Below, one piece after another: positions 1-9,136 of a stretch of DNA of 64,000 nt. The notes below the pieces were generated by a model. That model made no database searches and was not told the origin of the DNA. It worked only from the letters and a program-made list of their open reading frames with translations. The DNA comes from Ancylobacter sp. Lp-2 (lineage in GTDB: Bacteria > Pseudomonadota > Alphaproteobacteria > Rhizobiales > Xanthobacteraceae). Each line of letters starts with the position of its first letter. The stretch's first letter is position 1. The position numbers and the translations under genes are program-made. Location of the stretch: positions 434,001 through 498,000 of the forward strand of contig NZ_JAJALI010000001.1 of NCBI RefSeq assembly GCF_020523795.1, read 5' to 3'.

Positions 1-938
1 AGGCGATCTACATCCAGGGCGAGGACATCCTGCAGTCCGATCCCGACACCAAGCATGTCGCCGCCGGCCTTGCGGCGATGGAGCTGGTGGTGGTGCAGGA
101 CCTGTTCCTGAACGAGACCGCCAACTACGCCCATGTCTTCCTGCCGGGCTGCACCTTCCTCGAGAAGGACGGCACCTTCACCAATGCCGAGCGCCGCATC
201 CAGCTGGTGCGCAAGGTGATGGCGCCGAAGAACGGCTATGGCGACTGGGAAGTGACGCAGATGCTGGCCCGTGCCATTGGCATGGACTGGAACTACACCC
301 ACCCCTCGCAGATCATGGACGAGATCGCCGCGCTCACCCCGACCTTCGCCGGCGTGTCGTTCAAGCGCCTCGACGAGCTCGGTTCGGTGCAGTGGCCCTG
401 CAACGACGCCAATCCCGAAGGTGTGCCGATCATGCACATCGAGACCTTCGCGCGCGGCAAGGGCAAGTTCGTCGTCACCGAATACGTGCCGACCGACGAG
501 CGCTCCGGCGCCCGTTTCCCGCTGCTGCTCACCACCGGCCGTATCCTCAGCCACTACAATGTCGGCGCGCAGACCCGCCGCACCGACAATGTCGCCTGGC
601 ACCCGGAGGACCTGTTGGAGATCCATCCCCACGACGCCGAGCAGCGCGGCGTGCGCGACGGCGACTGGGTGCGCATCGACAGCCGCGCCGGCTCCACCAC
701 GCTGCGCGCGGAGATCACCGACCGCGTGGCGCCGGGCGTCGTCTACACCACCTTCCACCACCCGACGACCCAGGCCAACGTCGTCACCACCGACTTCTCG
801 GACTGGGCGACCAACTGCCCCGAGTTCAAGGTGACGGCGGTGCAGGTCGCGCGCTCCAACGGGCCGTCGCAGTGGCAGGAAGACTATGACGCCTTCGCCC
901 GCCAGAGCCGCCGTATCGCCGTTGAAGCGGCGGAGTGA
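1..938 (+). CDS. fdsA: NAD-dependent formate dehydrogenase alpha subunit, 3' part
   Basis: This is the C-terminal part of the molybdenum/tungsten bis-MGD catalytic subunit of a soluble NAD-linked formate dehydrogenase, which oxidises formate to CO2. The frame is open from base 3 to the stop at 936-938; the start lies left of the window. The visible protein covers the end of the molybdopterin oxidoreductase domain (AFLPGCTFLEKDGTFTN-type segment) and the whole molybdopterin-dinucleotide-binding domain, including LLLTTGRILSHYN and TTFHHPTTQAN, which is typical of FdsA/FdhF-like enzymes. Twelve bases separate it from fdhD and fdsD follows, which is the tail of the fdsGBACD operon order and supports FdsA over a nitrate reductase. 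Confidence 0.93.
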   Translation, partial: AIYIQGEDILQSDPDTKHVAAGLAAMELVVVQDLFLNETANYAHVFLPGCTFLEKDGTFTNAERRIQLVRKVMAPKNGYGDWEVTQMLARAIGMDWNYTHPSQIMDEIAALTPTFAGVSFKRLDELGSVQWPCNDANPEGVPIMHIETFARGKGKFVVTEYVPTDERSGARFPLLLTTGRILSHYNVGAQTRRTDNVAWHPEDLLEIHPHDAEQRGVRDGDWVRIDSRAGSTTLRAEITDRVAPGVVYTTFHHPTTQANVVTTDFSDWATNCPEFKVTAVQVARSNGPSQWQEDYDAFARQSRRIAVEAAE

Positions 939-950
939 TAGCATCGGGCG

Positions 951-1799
951 ATGATCGAGCCGGTTGTCCGCGTTTCCCGTCTGGCCTGCACGCCCCAGGG
1001 CGTGCGGGAAGGCGAGCGCGCGATCCCCGAGGAGACGCCGGTCGCCATCGTCCATAACGGCTCCACCTATGCCGTGATGATGGCGACGCCGGCCGATCTC
1101 GAGGATTTCGGCATCGGCTTCAGCCTCACCGAGGGCGTGATCGGCGCCCGTTCGGACATCGAGGATCTGGAGCTTCTCGAGTTCGACGAGGGCGTCGAGA
1201 TCCGCTTGTGGATCAATGCCGAGCGCGCCGGCCAAATGGTGGCGCGCCGGCGGCAGATCGCCGGGCCGACCGGCTGCGGCCTGTGCGGGGTGGAGAGCCT
1301 CGAACTGGCGGTGAAGCCGGCACGGTCGGTCGGCGAGGGGCGGGTGTTCTCCCCCGCCGACATCGCCCGCGCCATAGCCTCACTCGCCCCGGCGCAGCAT
1401 CTCAACCACGCAACCCGCGCGGTGCATGCCGCCGGCTTCTGGGAGCCGGAGGCCGGGCTGGTGGCGGTGCGCGAGGATGTCGGACGCCACAACGCGCTCG
1501 ACAAGCTGGTCGGTCATCTGGTGCGGCAGGACCGGCAGGCGACCGGTAATTCTGCGGCCGATGGCATCGTGCTGCTGACCAGCCGGGTGTCGATCGAGAT
1601 GGTCCAGAAGACCGCCATGCTCGGCGCCTCGGTGCTGGTGGCGGTCTCCGCGCCCACGGCCTTGGCGGTTCGTACCGCCGAGGCGGCGGGCATCACCCTC
1701 GCGGCGATCGCGCGGGACGATGGATTTGAAGTCTTTACCCATCCGCAGCGCATCGCGACCGGCGGACCCAACACGGAGACCGTTCCCCATGTCGCATGA
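951..1799 (+). CDS. fdhD: Formate dehydrogenase accessory sulfurtransferase FdhD
   Basis: FdhD/FdsC transfers sulfur from a cysteine desulfurase to the bis-MGD cofactor, a step required for formate dehydrogenase activity. The 282-aa product has the family hallmark CGLC (Cys109 and Cys112) within GPTGCGLCGVESLE, the VREDVGRHNALDKL segment and the TSRVSIEMVQKTA region. Length fits the family. It sits directly behind fdsA and its last 11 bases overlap fdsD, so the three are likely co-transcribed and translationally coupled. Confidence 0.95.
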   Translation: MIEPVVRVSRLACTPQGVREGERAIPEETPVAIVHNGSTYAVMMATPADLEDFGIGFSLTEGVIGARSDIEDLELLEFDEGVEIRLWINAERAGQMVARRRQIAGPTGCGLCGVESLELAVKPARSVGEGRVFSPADIARAIASLAPAQHLNHATRAVHAAGFWEPEAGLVAVREDVGRHNALDKLVGHLVRQDRQATGNSAADGIVLLTSRVSIEMVQKTAMLGASVLVAVSAPTALAVRTAEAAGITLAAIARDDGFEVFTHPQRIATGGPNTETVPHVA

Positions 1800-2073
1800 T
1801 TCGCACGACAGCCTGCCGCGGCTGATCTACATGGCGAACCAGATCGGTGCCTTCTTCGCCACCCAGAAGCACGACCGGGCGGTGGTCGGCATCGCCAAGC
1901 ACGTCAAGGATTTCTGGGAGCCGCGCATGCGGGCCAAGATCGAGGACCACATCGCCGAAGGCGGCGAGGGGCTGACGCCGCTGGTCGTCGAATCGCTGAA
2001 GACGCTGCCGCCGGTCAAGCGCACCGATATTCCGGTGGCCCGTGCCGCCGATGGCCTGCCCGCCCATCACTGA
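1789..2073 (+). CDS. fdsD: Formate dehydrogenase delta subunit
   Basis: A small 94-aa protein starting MSHDSHDSLPRLIYMANQIG, matching the FdsD family (NAD-dependent formate dehydrogenase delta subunit). The family acts with FdsC/FdhD in maturation or stability of the soluble FDH complex. The segments LIYMANQIGAFFA and HVKDFWEPRMRAKI are characteristic. The chosen ATG overlaps the 3' end of fdhD by 11 bases; an upstream in-frame start would lie deeper inside fdhD and is unlikely. It is the last gene of the operon, and a terminator follows 35 bases later. Confidence 0.92.
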   Translation: MSHDSHDSLPRLIYMANQIGAFFATQKHDRAVVGIAKHVKDFWEPRMRAKIEDHIAEGGEGLTPLVVESLKTLPPVKRTDIPVARAADGLPAHH

Positions 2074-2107
2074 GGCCGTCGCCGCGTCATTGCCGAGAGC
2101 CTGCCCG

Positions 2108-2139
2108 CGCCCGCATGGTACGCTCATGCGGGCGTTTCC
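2108..2139 (+). terminator. Rho-independent terminator of the fds operon
   Basis: A perfect 10-bp stem (2108-2117 paired with 2125-2134, arm CGCCCGCATG) with a 7-nt loop lies 35 nt after the fdsD stop. It is followed by TTTCCGTGTCGTTTTT, an interrupted U-rich tail. The position fits termination of the formate dehydrogenase operon. Confidence 0.75.
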
Positions 2140-2318
2140 GTGTCGTTTTTCCGGGCGATTCGGCTAGACGTCTTCTGTCCCACCGCGAAAGGTGATCCGA
2201 TGGCGGCGGCGCCTTTCGGCCGCGTCGCGACCATCGTTCCGCCATGGCCGAAGAGCATCGGAACAGCGGGGGCACGAGACCGGGCGCAGCGGCCGGTGGC
2301 GTAGGGGAGAGAGCGGGA

Positions 2319-4157
2319 ATGCACGGGGACGGGTACGGGCTGCTGATCTCGGCGCTGGTCTTCCTGGTGGCGCTGGTGGTGGCGGTCCCCCTTGCCCGAC
2401 GGCTCGGCCTCTCGCCCATCGTCGGCTATCTGGTCGCCGGCATCGCCATCGGGCCTTCCGGGCTCGGCGCCATCCGCGACCCCGAGCGCATCATTACCGT
2501 CGCCGAGATCGGCGTGGTGCTGCTGCTGTTCGTCATCGGGCTGGAGCTCAAGCTGTCGCGGCTGCTGGCGCTGCGGCGGGCGATCTTCGGCATCGGCGCG
2601 GCGCAGCTGCTGTTCACCGGCGGCTGCGTCGCCGTGCTGGCGCATTATGCCGGCAAGGATTTCGACTGGCGCGCCAGTGCCATCGCCGGCCTGGCCCTCG
2701 CCCTCTCCGCCACCTCCATCGCCCTGCAATTGCTGGAGGAGAAGAACGGCCTCGCCCAGCCCTATGGCCAGCGCGCCTTCGCGGTGCTGTTGTTCCAGGA
2801 CATGGCGGTCGTGCCGCTGCTCGCCTTCATGCCGCTGATGGTGCCGGGCACGCATGAGGGCCAGTCGATCCTCGATTCACTGCGCGATGTCGGCATCGTG
2901 CTGGGGGCGGTGGCGGTGGTGATCGGCACCGGGCGCTATCTGCTGCCGCATCTGTTCGAGGTGCTCGCCCGCAGCAATGCCCGCGAGGTGATGACCGGCG
3001 CGGCGCTGCTGGTGGTGCTCGGCGCCGGCGCGCTGATGGCGGCGGTCGGCATGTCGATGGCGATGGGCGCCTTCCTCGCCGGGGTCATGCTGTCGGAATC
3101 GAGCTTCCGCCATGAGCTGGAGGCCAATGTCGACGCGTTTCGCGGCCTGCTGATCGCGCTGTTCTTCATGAGCATCGGCATGTCGATGAATCTCGACATG
3201 GTGCTGGCCAATGCGCCGCTGCTGATCCTGGGCACGCTGCTGGTCACGCTGGTGAAGGCGGTGTCGGTCTGGGCGGTGTTCCATCTGTCCGAGGGGTCGG
3301 AGGCGGATTCGGTGCGTGCCGCCTCGGTGCTCACATCGGCGGGCGAGTTCTCCTTCGTGCTGTTCCCGCTCGGCCTCAGCCTCGGCCTGCTCACCTCGGT
3401 GCAGGCGGATCTTCTCTCGGCCTGCGCGGCGATGACCATGATGCTCGGCCCCCCGGTGGCGATGGTCGGCGAGCGCATCGCCCGCCGGCTGGAGAGCCGC
3501 GACACCACCGTGCCGAAGCCGGACGATTTCTCCGACGCCCACGGCTCGGTACTGGTGGTCGGCTTCGGCCGCTTCGGGCAGATCGTCTCACAGTGCCTGC
3601 TGACCCAGGGGCTGGAGGTGACGATCATCGACAACGATGTCGAGATGATCCAGAGCGCCGGCCGCTTCGGCTTCCGCATCTACTACGGCGACGGCACCCG
3701 GCTGGACGTGCTGCGCGCGGCGGGTGCGGAGCGGGTGCGGGTGGTGGCGGTGTGCGTCGATCGGCGCGAGACCGCCGACCGCATCGTCGAGATACTCAAG
3801 GCCAATGTGCCGCATGTCCGGCTGCATGTGCGGGCCTATGACCGCACCCACAGCCTCTCGCTGCAGGCGAAGGGGGTCGATTACGAGATCCGCGAGACCT
3901 TCGAATCGGCGCTGACCTTCGGCAATGCGACGCTGCGGGCGAACGGCGTGGCCGTCGACGCCGCCCGCAACATCATCTCCGAGGTGCGCGAACTCGACCG
4001 CCAGCGTCTCCAGCGCCAGATGGAGGAGGGCGTCGATTACGGGCCCGGCCGCATGGCCGCCGAGCCGGAGCCGCTGGTGCCGCCGGAGCGCGAGGCGCAT
4101 CCGCTCAACCCCGAGGCGGAAGACGCGCTGCGCCACGAGACGGAGTTCTCCGGCTAG
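2319..4157 (+). CDS. Kef-type K+/H+ antiporter, CPA2 family with TrkA-N domain
   Basis: A 612-aa monovalent cation:proton antiporter of the CPA2/KefB-KefC type. The first ~390 residues are a hydrophobic Na+/H+ exchanger domain of about a dozen membrane segments (starting GYGLLISALVFLVALVVAVPLA; conserved GLELKLSRL). A cytosolic RCK/TrkA-N domain follows at about residues 415-530, with the nucleotide-binding motif GFGRFGQ. The start at 2319 is preceded by GGGGAGAGAGCGGG; an upstream in-frame ATG at 2244 would add a non-membrane Gly/Ala-rich extension and is less likely. No KefF/KefG-type ancillary gene is visible next to it, so glutathione gating is not shown. It converges on the mscS-like gene. 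Confidence 0.9.
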   Translation: MHGDGYGLLISALVFLVALVVAVPLARRLGLSPIVGYLVAGIAIGPSGLGAIRDPERIITVAEIGVVLLLFVIGLELKLSRLLALRRAIFGIGAAQLLFTGGCVAVLAHYAGKDFDWRASAIAGLALALSATSIALQLLEEKNGLAQPYGQRAFAVLLFQDMAVVPLLAFMPLMVPGTHEGQSILDSLRDVGIVLGAVAVVIGTGRYLLPHLFEVLARSNAREVMTGAALLVVLGAGALMAAVGMSMAMGAFLAGVMLSESSFRHELEANVDAFRGLLIALFFMSIGMSMNLDMVLANAPLLILGTLLVTLVKAVSVWAVFHLSEGSEADSVRAASVLTSAGEFSFVLFPLGLSLGLLTSVQADLLSACAAMTMMLGPPVAMVGERIARRLESRDTTVPKPDDFSDAHGSVLVVGFGRFGQIVSQCLLTQGLEVTIIDNDVEMIQSAGRFGFRIYYGDGTRLDVLRAAGAERVRVVAVCVDRRETADRIVEILKANVPHVRLHVRAYDRTHSLSLQAKGVDYEIRETFESALTFGNATLRANGVAVDAARNIISEVRELDRQRLQRQMEEGVDYGPGRMAAEPEPLVPPEREAHPLNPEAEDALRHETEFSG

Positions 4158-4223
4158 GGCGGGCTGGCAGCGTCCCGGCGGGATCGACCGGCGCACGGCG
4201 CGGCATAGGCTGGCGGGATCGCC

Positions 4224-6509
4224 TCAGCCGGTGGCGACTTCGGCCGCTATTTTCTCCGCGAGATCGTTGGCCACCTTGCGGCTCGCCGCGGCGCCGGCCG
4301 CCGGATCGCCGCTGGTCATGGACTGCACCGAAACGGTGTTGTTGGCGAATTCGATGCCCTGCTGCGGCAGGATGCGGATCATCCGCTTCACCGCCTCGCG
4401 CTGGATCACCGTCGGGCGGGTCGGCTTCACGGTGAATTTGAACCGCACGATCAGCGCATTGTCGGCGATATCGGCGACGCCCTGCATCTTCAGCGGCATC
4501 AGGAAGTCCTCCTTGTATTCGGGGTCTTCCAGCAGCTCGATGCCGATCTTCTTCACCGTCTTGCGCAGCTTCTCGATATCGGTGTCGCGGGTGAAGCGCA
4601 GGTTGAACTTCAGCGTCGACCAGTCGCGGCTGAAATTGGTGATCTGGCCGAGCTGGCCGAAGGGGATGGTGTGCACCATGCCGTTCTGGTGGCGCAGCTT
4701 CAGTGAGCGCAGGGTGAAGCCCTCGACCGTTCCCTTGGCCTTGCCGCAATCGATGTACTCGCCGACCCGGAAGGCGTCGTCGACGAGGTAGAACACGCCG
4801 GAGACGATGTCCTTCACCAGCGTCTGGCTGCCGAAGGAGATGGCGAGGCCGACGATGGAGGCGCCGGCGATCAGCGGCGTGATGTTGATGCCGAGCTGCG
4901 ACAGCACGGTCAGCGCGGCCATGACGACGATGGCGAGCAGCAGGGTGACCCGCAGGAGCGGCATCAGCGTGCTCATGCGCGAGGCGGTGGTCGGCGCGAC
5001 GGCGTCCTCGGAATCCTGGTGGCCGGGCATCCCTGAGGCGGCGGGGGCGGCATGGAGCTTGGTGAAGTATTCCACCACCTGCCAGGCACAATAGGCGCCG
5101 AGCAGGATGGCGCCGGCCGGCAGGGCGGCGGCCGCCAATGCATTGTAGCCGCTCATGTCCATCATGCCGACGCCGTGCACCGCCCAGATGCGGAACAGCA
5201 GCGACAGCGCCGCCAGCAGGATCGCCACCCGCACGCAGCGCATCAGCGCCTCGATCGCCCGTTCCCGCTTCGGGTGGTTGTGCGCCTGGGCCTCCTCGCG
5301 CTGCATCAGGCGGCAGACCTTGTCCATGAAGGATTCCAGCACCAAAAGGCCGATCAGCACGTTCATCGTCATCCCGATCGCCTCCTGCACACCGATGGCG
5401 GTGGTGAGGGCGCCGTAGACGCGGGCCATGCCGAGCACCAGGAAGAACGGGATGGCGATGATCAGCCAGAAGCGGGCGATGCTGGCGACCAACGGTCCCG
5501 GCTTGCCGCCCTGGCTGAGGCCGTGGAACCACTTGCCCATCGGCTCGCGGATCGCGACCGAGCCGGCGATGAGCAGGCTGGTGAGTATGAGGGTATTGAT
5601 CAGCATGGCGCAGGCGACCACCAGCGTCGGTGCCTGTATGCCCTCGAGGACGCGGCGGAAATCGGCGAGGGCGATCGCCACCAGGATCAGCACCGCGGTC
5701 CAGCGATAGATCTTCAGCGCCCCGGCATCGTCGACCTCGGCGAGCCGCGCCTGCGGCAGGTTCGGCCGCAGGGCGATGCGGAACACCACCAGATAGAGCC
5801 GCCAGTAGAACAGGCTGGTGAGCACGAGATAGCCGAGCCGGGCCTGCGGTACCCCGTTCTCGAAGAAGCCGACGATCATCGCATGCGTCGCCAGCCATAG
5901 GCCGGCGAGGATCAGCACGTCGATGCTGATCAGTGCCGTGAGCGCCCACAGCGAGGCGACGCCGCTCACCCGGTTGGCGAGGCGTTTCCGCAGCGGCCGC
6001 AGCGCGAAGCGCAGCAGCTTCTCGATGCCGAGCGCCGCGACGACGCAGGCGGCGAGCAGCAGCAGGAAGCGGCCAGGTTCGCGGCCATTATTCAGCTCGG
6101 CGCCGAAAATGTGCGGCAGGCGGCTGCCCTGCTCGATCAGCGCCGGCAGTTCCGCCAGCACGTCGTCGCTGCGGTCGAGCACCTCGATGAGCTTCTCGCT
6201 CATCGGTTCCTCGCCCGCCATGCTCATCATGGGCGCCGGGGCCGGCTCGGAGGCCGGCACGGCACCGGCGGCTTCTCCCGGAGGCGTTGCGACGGATGGG
6301 CCGGCAGCGGACGGGCTTGCGGCCGGCGGGGTCGCGGCTGGCGTGGCGGCGCCGTTCTTCAGCCGCTCCGCCACCGCCTTGCTGAGCGAATCCACCAATT
6401 GGTCGAATTGCTGCTGGCTGAGCGGCGCGGGAGCGGGGGTCTGGGCGGAGACCGGGGCTGCGGACAGCAGCAGGAGAAGGGCGAGAACGACGCGACGCAG
6501 ACGGTTCAT
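4224..6509 (-). CDS. Large mechanosensitive ion channel, MscS family
   Basis: A 761-aa inner-membrane protein. It begins with a cleavable-type signal sequence (MNRLRRVVLALLLLLSAAPVSAQ), then a Pro/Ala-rich periplasmic stretch, then about ten hydrophobic segments and a C-terminal MscS module at roughly residues 530-750. The pore-helix/beta-domain sequence GASIVGLAISFGSQTLVKDIVSGVFYLVDDAFRVGEYI is diagnostic. Such multi-helix MscS proteins (YbdG/MscK-like class) release osmolytes on hypo-osmotic shock. An alternative in-frame ATG 18 bases upstream (6527) is possible; 6509 places the signal peptide at the N terminus. It is convergent with the Kef gene, another envelope ion-homeostasis protein. 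Confidence 0.9.
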   Translation of the reverse strand: MNRLRRVVLALLLLLSAAPVSAQTPAPAPLSQQQFDQLVDSLSKAVAERLKNGAATPAATPPAASPSAAGPSVATPPGEAAGAVPASEPAPAPMMSMAGEEPMSEKLIEVLDRSDDVLAELPALIEQGSRLPHIFGAELNNGREPGRFLLLLAACVVAALGIEKLLRFALRPLRKRLANRVSGVASLWALTALISIDVLILAGLWLATHAMIVGFFENGVPQARLGYLVLTSLFYWRLYLVVFRIALRPNLPQARLAEVDDAGALKIYRWTAVLILVAIALADFRRVLEGIQAPTLVVACAMLINTLILTSLLIAGSVAIREPMGKWFHGLSQGGKPGPLVASIARFWLIIAIPFFLVLGMARVYGALTTAIGVQEAIGMTMNVLIGLLVLESFMDKVCRLMQREEAQAHNHPKRERAIEALMRCVRVAILLAALSLLFRIWAVHGVGMMDMSGYNALAAAALPAGAILLGAYCAWQVVEYFTKLHAAPAASGMPGHQDSEDAVAPTTASRMSTLMPLLRVTLLLAIVVMAALTVLSQLGINITPLIAGASIVGLAISFGSQTLVKDIVSGVFYLVDDAFRVGEYIDCGKAKGTVEGFTLRSLKLRHQNGMVHTIPFGQLGQITNFSRDWSTLKFNLRFTRDTDIEKLRKTVKKIGIELLEDPEYKEDFLMPLKMQGVADIADNALIVRFKFTVKPTRPTVIQREAVKRMIRILPQQGIEFANNTVSVQSMTSGDPAAGAAASRKVANDLAEKIAAEVATG

Positions 6510-6710
6510 GGAGCCTTGGCCGGACAATCGACCGCCGGTCCAGACGCTGGGGCCGGATGGCGGCCCGGGCGGAGTGCCACGGGCAGTGCCCCGAATTCAG
6601 CGGGTCGCTTCGAGGCGGTCATAATCGGCGCGACCCTTGCACTATCGGTCGCGCCGCTCCGGCTGTCCATTGGGAAATCAGTGCCGCCACCGCTCTCTGG
6701 CGGTGGGGAA

Positions 6711-6733
6711 GCCACCCGCCGGGGGCGGGTGGC
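6711..6733 (-). terminator. Hairpin downstream of glcB
   Basis: A perfect 10-bp inverted repeat (6711-6720 with 6724-6733, arm GCCACCCGCC, 3-nt loop) lies 33 bases beyond the glcB stop, next to a second smaller stem (CCACCGC/GCGGTGG at about 6688-6707). There is no clear U-tract, so this is a terminator-like hairpin only. The 3' end of glcB also has a 12-bp direct duplication (TCATCAGGCAGC twice). Confidence 0.45.
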
Positions 6734-6765
6734 GTCGTCAGGCTCCGGTCATCAGGCAGCGATCA

Positions 6766-8928
6766 TCAGGCAGCCTTGGCCTCGCGGCGGCGGCGGTGGA
6801 GGATGAACTCGGTATAGCCGTTGGGCTGGGTGCGGCCTTCGAGGACCAGCTCGCGCGCGGCCTTGAAGGCGAAGCCGTCATAGGACGGCGCCATCGGCAC
6901 ATAGGCCGGGTCGCCTTCGTTCTGCGCGTCCACCACCTTGGCCATGCGCTTGAGCGTCTCTTCCACCTGCTCGGGGGTGCAGACGCCGTGCAGCAGCCAG
7001 TTGGCGACGTGCTGCGAGGAGATGCGCAGGGTGGCGCGGTCTTCCATCAGCCCGACATCGTGGATATCCGGCACCTTGGAGCAGCCCACCCCCTGGTCGA
7101 CCCAGCGCACGACATAGCCGAGGATGCCCTGGATGTTGTTGTCCAGCTCCTCCTGCACCGCCGCCGGCTCCCAATTGCCGCGATCGACCACCGGGATCGT
7201 CAGGATGTCGCGCCGCGCCGCCGGCTTGCGGTGGCGCAGCTCGGCCTGCCGGGCGAAGACGTCGACCTTGTGGTAGTGCAAGGCGTGCAGCGTCGCCGCC
7301 GTCGGGGAGGGCACCCAGGCGGTGTTGGCGCCGGCGAGCGGATGGGCGATCTTCTGCACCAGCATGTCGGCCATGCGGTCCGGCATCGCCCACATGCCCT
7401 TGCCGATCTGGCCCTTGCCGTCGAGATGCGCCTTCAGGCCCACATCGACATTGTTGTCCTCATAGGCCTTGATCCAGACCTGCGACTTCATCTCGTTCTT
7501 GCGGACCATCGGGCCGGCCTCGATCGAGGTGTGGATCTCGTCGCCGGTGCGGTCGAGGAAGCCGGTATTGATGAACACCACCCGCTCGCGCGCCTCGTGG
7601 ATGGCGGCGGCGAGATTGGCGCTGGTGCGGCGCTCCTCGTCCATGATGCCGATCTTCAGCGTGGTCGGCGTCATGCCGAGCAGCGCCTCGACGCGGGCGA
7701 ACAGCTCGACGGCGAAGGCGACCTCCTCCGGCCCGTGCATCTTCGGTTTGACGATGTAGACCGAGCCGGTGCGGCTGTTGCGCAGCGCGCCCGAGCCCTT
7801 GAGGTCGTGCAGGGCGATTAGCGAGGTGACGGCGGCGTCGAGGATCGTCTCGGGAATTTCCGCGCCATCGGTGCCGCGCACGGCGTCGGTCATCATGTGA
7901 TGGCCGACATTGCGCACCAGCATCAGGCTGCGGCCGTGCAGCACCTTCTCGTTGCCGTCCGGCGCGGTGTAGATGCGGTCGGTGGCGAGGTGGCGCTCCA
8001 CCGTCGAGCCGCCCTTGTCGAAATGGGCGCTGAGCGTGCCCTTCATCAGGCCGAGCCAGTTGCGGTAGACGAGGATCTTGTCGGCGGCGTCCACCGCCGC
8101 GACGCTGTCCTCGCAGTCGATGATGGTGGTGACGGCGGCCTCGACGATCACGTCGGCGATGCCGGCGGCATCGGTCGCGCCGATGCGGCTCGTACGGTCG
8201 ATCTTCAGTTCGACATGCAGGCCGTGATTGGCGAGCAGCACCGCGGTCGGCGCGGCGCCGGTGCCGGTGAAGCCGGCGAACTGGGCGGCGTTGGCGAGGC
8301 CGGCGACGTCACCGGAGGCCAGCGTCACCTTGAGCGCGCCGGTCTCGACGACATAGCCGGTGGCGTCGCGGTGCGAGCCCTCGGTCAGCGGGAAGGCCTC
8401 GTCGAGGAAGTCGCGCACCTTGGCGACCACCAGCGCGGCGCGCACCGGGTTGAAGCCGCCCGAGCGGCCGGCAGTGCCCTCTTCCGGCAGCGCGTCGGTG
8501 CCGTAGAGCGCGTCGTACAGGCTGTTCCAGCGCGCATTGGCGGCGTTCAGCGCGTAGCGGGCATTGGTGATCGGCACCACCAGCTGCGGGCCCGGAATGC
8601 GCGCGAGCTCGTCGTCGACATTGTCGGTCGTCACCGTCACCGCGTCGGGCTCGGGGAGCAGGTAGCCGATGTCGCTGAGGAAGGTCTCGTATTCCGCCGG
8701 GTCGATGGTCCGGCCCTTATGGCTGCGGTGCCAGTCGTCGAGCACCGTCTGCAGCGCGTCGCGCTTGGCGAGCAGCGTGCCGTTGCGCGGCGAGAACTCG
8801 CCGACGATCTCGGCGAAGCCCTTCCAGAAGGCGGCGGGGTCGATCCCGGTGCCGGGAATGGCCTCGTCGTTCACGAAGGCATAGAGGGCGGCATCGATGC
8901 GCAGGCCGGCGATGTCAACGGTGCTCAT
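6766..8928 (-). CDS. glcB: Malate synthase G
   Basis: Condenses glyoxylate with acetyl-CoA to give malate (glyoxylate shunt and glycolate use; cytoplasm). At 720 aa it matches the monomeric isoform G (about 720-730 aa) rather than isoform A. Family segments include [48 protein letters not shown] and [14 protein letters not shown] near the C terminus. The start [18 protein letters not shown] (8928) matches the family N terminus; an upstream in-frame ATG at 9018 is inside untranslated sequence. It is transcribed alone, with about 200 bases of leader/promoter sequence between it and macB. Confidence 0.97.
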   Translation of the reverse strand: MSTVDIAGLRIDAALYAFVNDEAIPGTGIDPAAFWKGFAEIVGEFSPRNGTLLAKRDALQTVLDDWHRSHKGRTIDPAEYETFLSDIGYLLPEPDAVTVTTDNVDDELARIPGPQLVVPITNARYALNAANARWNSLYDALYGTDALPEEGTAGRSGGFNPVRAALVVAKVRDFLDEAFPLTEGSHRDATGYVVETGALKVTLASGDVAGLANAAQFAGFTGTGAAPTAVLLANHGLHVELKIDRTSRIGATDAAGIADVIVEAAVTTIIDCEDSVAAVDAADKILVYRNWLGLMKGTLSAHFDKGGSTVERHLATDRIYTAPDGNEKVLHGRSLMLVRNVGHHMMTDAVRGTDGAEIPETILDAAVTSLIALHDLKGSGALRNSRTGSVYIVKPKMHGPEEVAFAVELFARVEALLGMTPTTLKIGIMDEERRTSANLAAAIHEARERVVFINTGFLDRTGDEIHTSIEAGPMVRKNEMKSQVWIKAYEDNNVDVGLKAHLDGKGQIGKGMWAMPDRMADMLVQKIAHPLAGANTAWVPSPTAATLHALHYHKVDVFARQAELRHRKPAARRDILTIPVVDRGNWEPAAVQEELDNNIQGILGYVVRWVDQGVGCSKVPDIHDVGLMEDRATLRISSQHVANWLLHGVCTPEQVEETLKRMAKVVDAQNEGDPAYVPMAPSYDGFAFKAARELVLEGRTQPNGYTEFILHRRRREAKAA

Positions 8929-9136
8929 GATTTGGCGTACTCCGAGCATTTGGCCGGCGCCCACGCCGGCAGAGGCTGTCCATTTTTTGCTATGCAGCGA
9001 TAAAGGAGTGCAATGCAATATCGCATATAGTCGGGTATGGACCGGCCGCCAGGTCGCCGGGACGGGCTGCGTTTTCCGCTAAAGTCCTGGAATCGCGGGA
9101 AGTTCCATTCTTCCTCTGCGTAAGCGACTCGCCAGG

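Noticed and set aside
4105-5949. A 614-codon minus-strand open frame within the MscS-family gene
   Set aside because: It is out of frame with the channel protein, full of Arg/Ala/Pro/His, and lacks family motifs; the 4224-6509 frame has clear MscS sequence.
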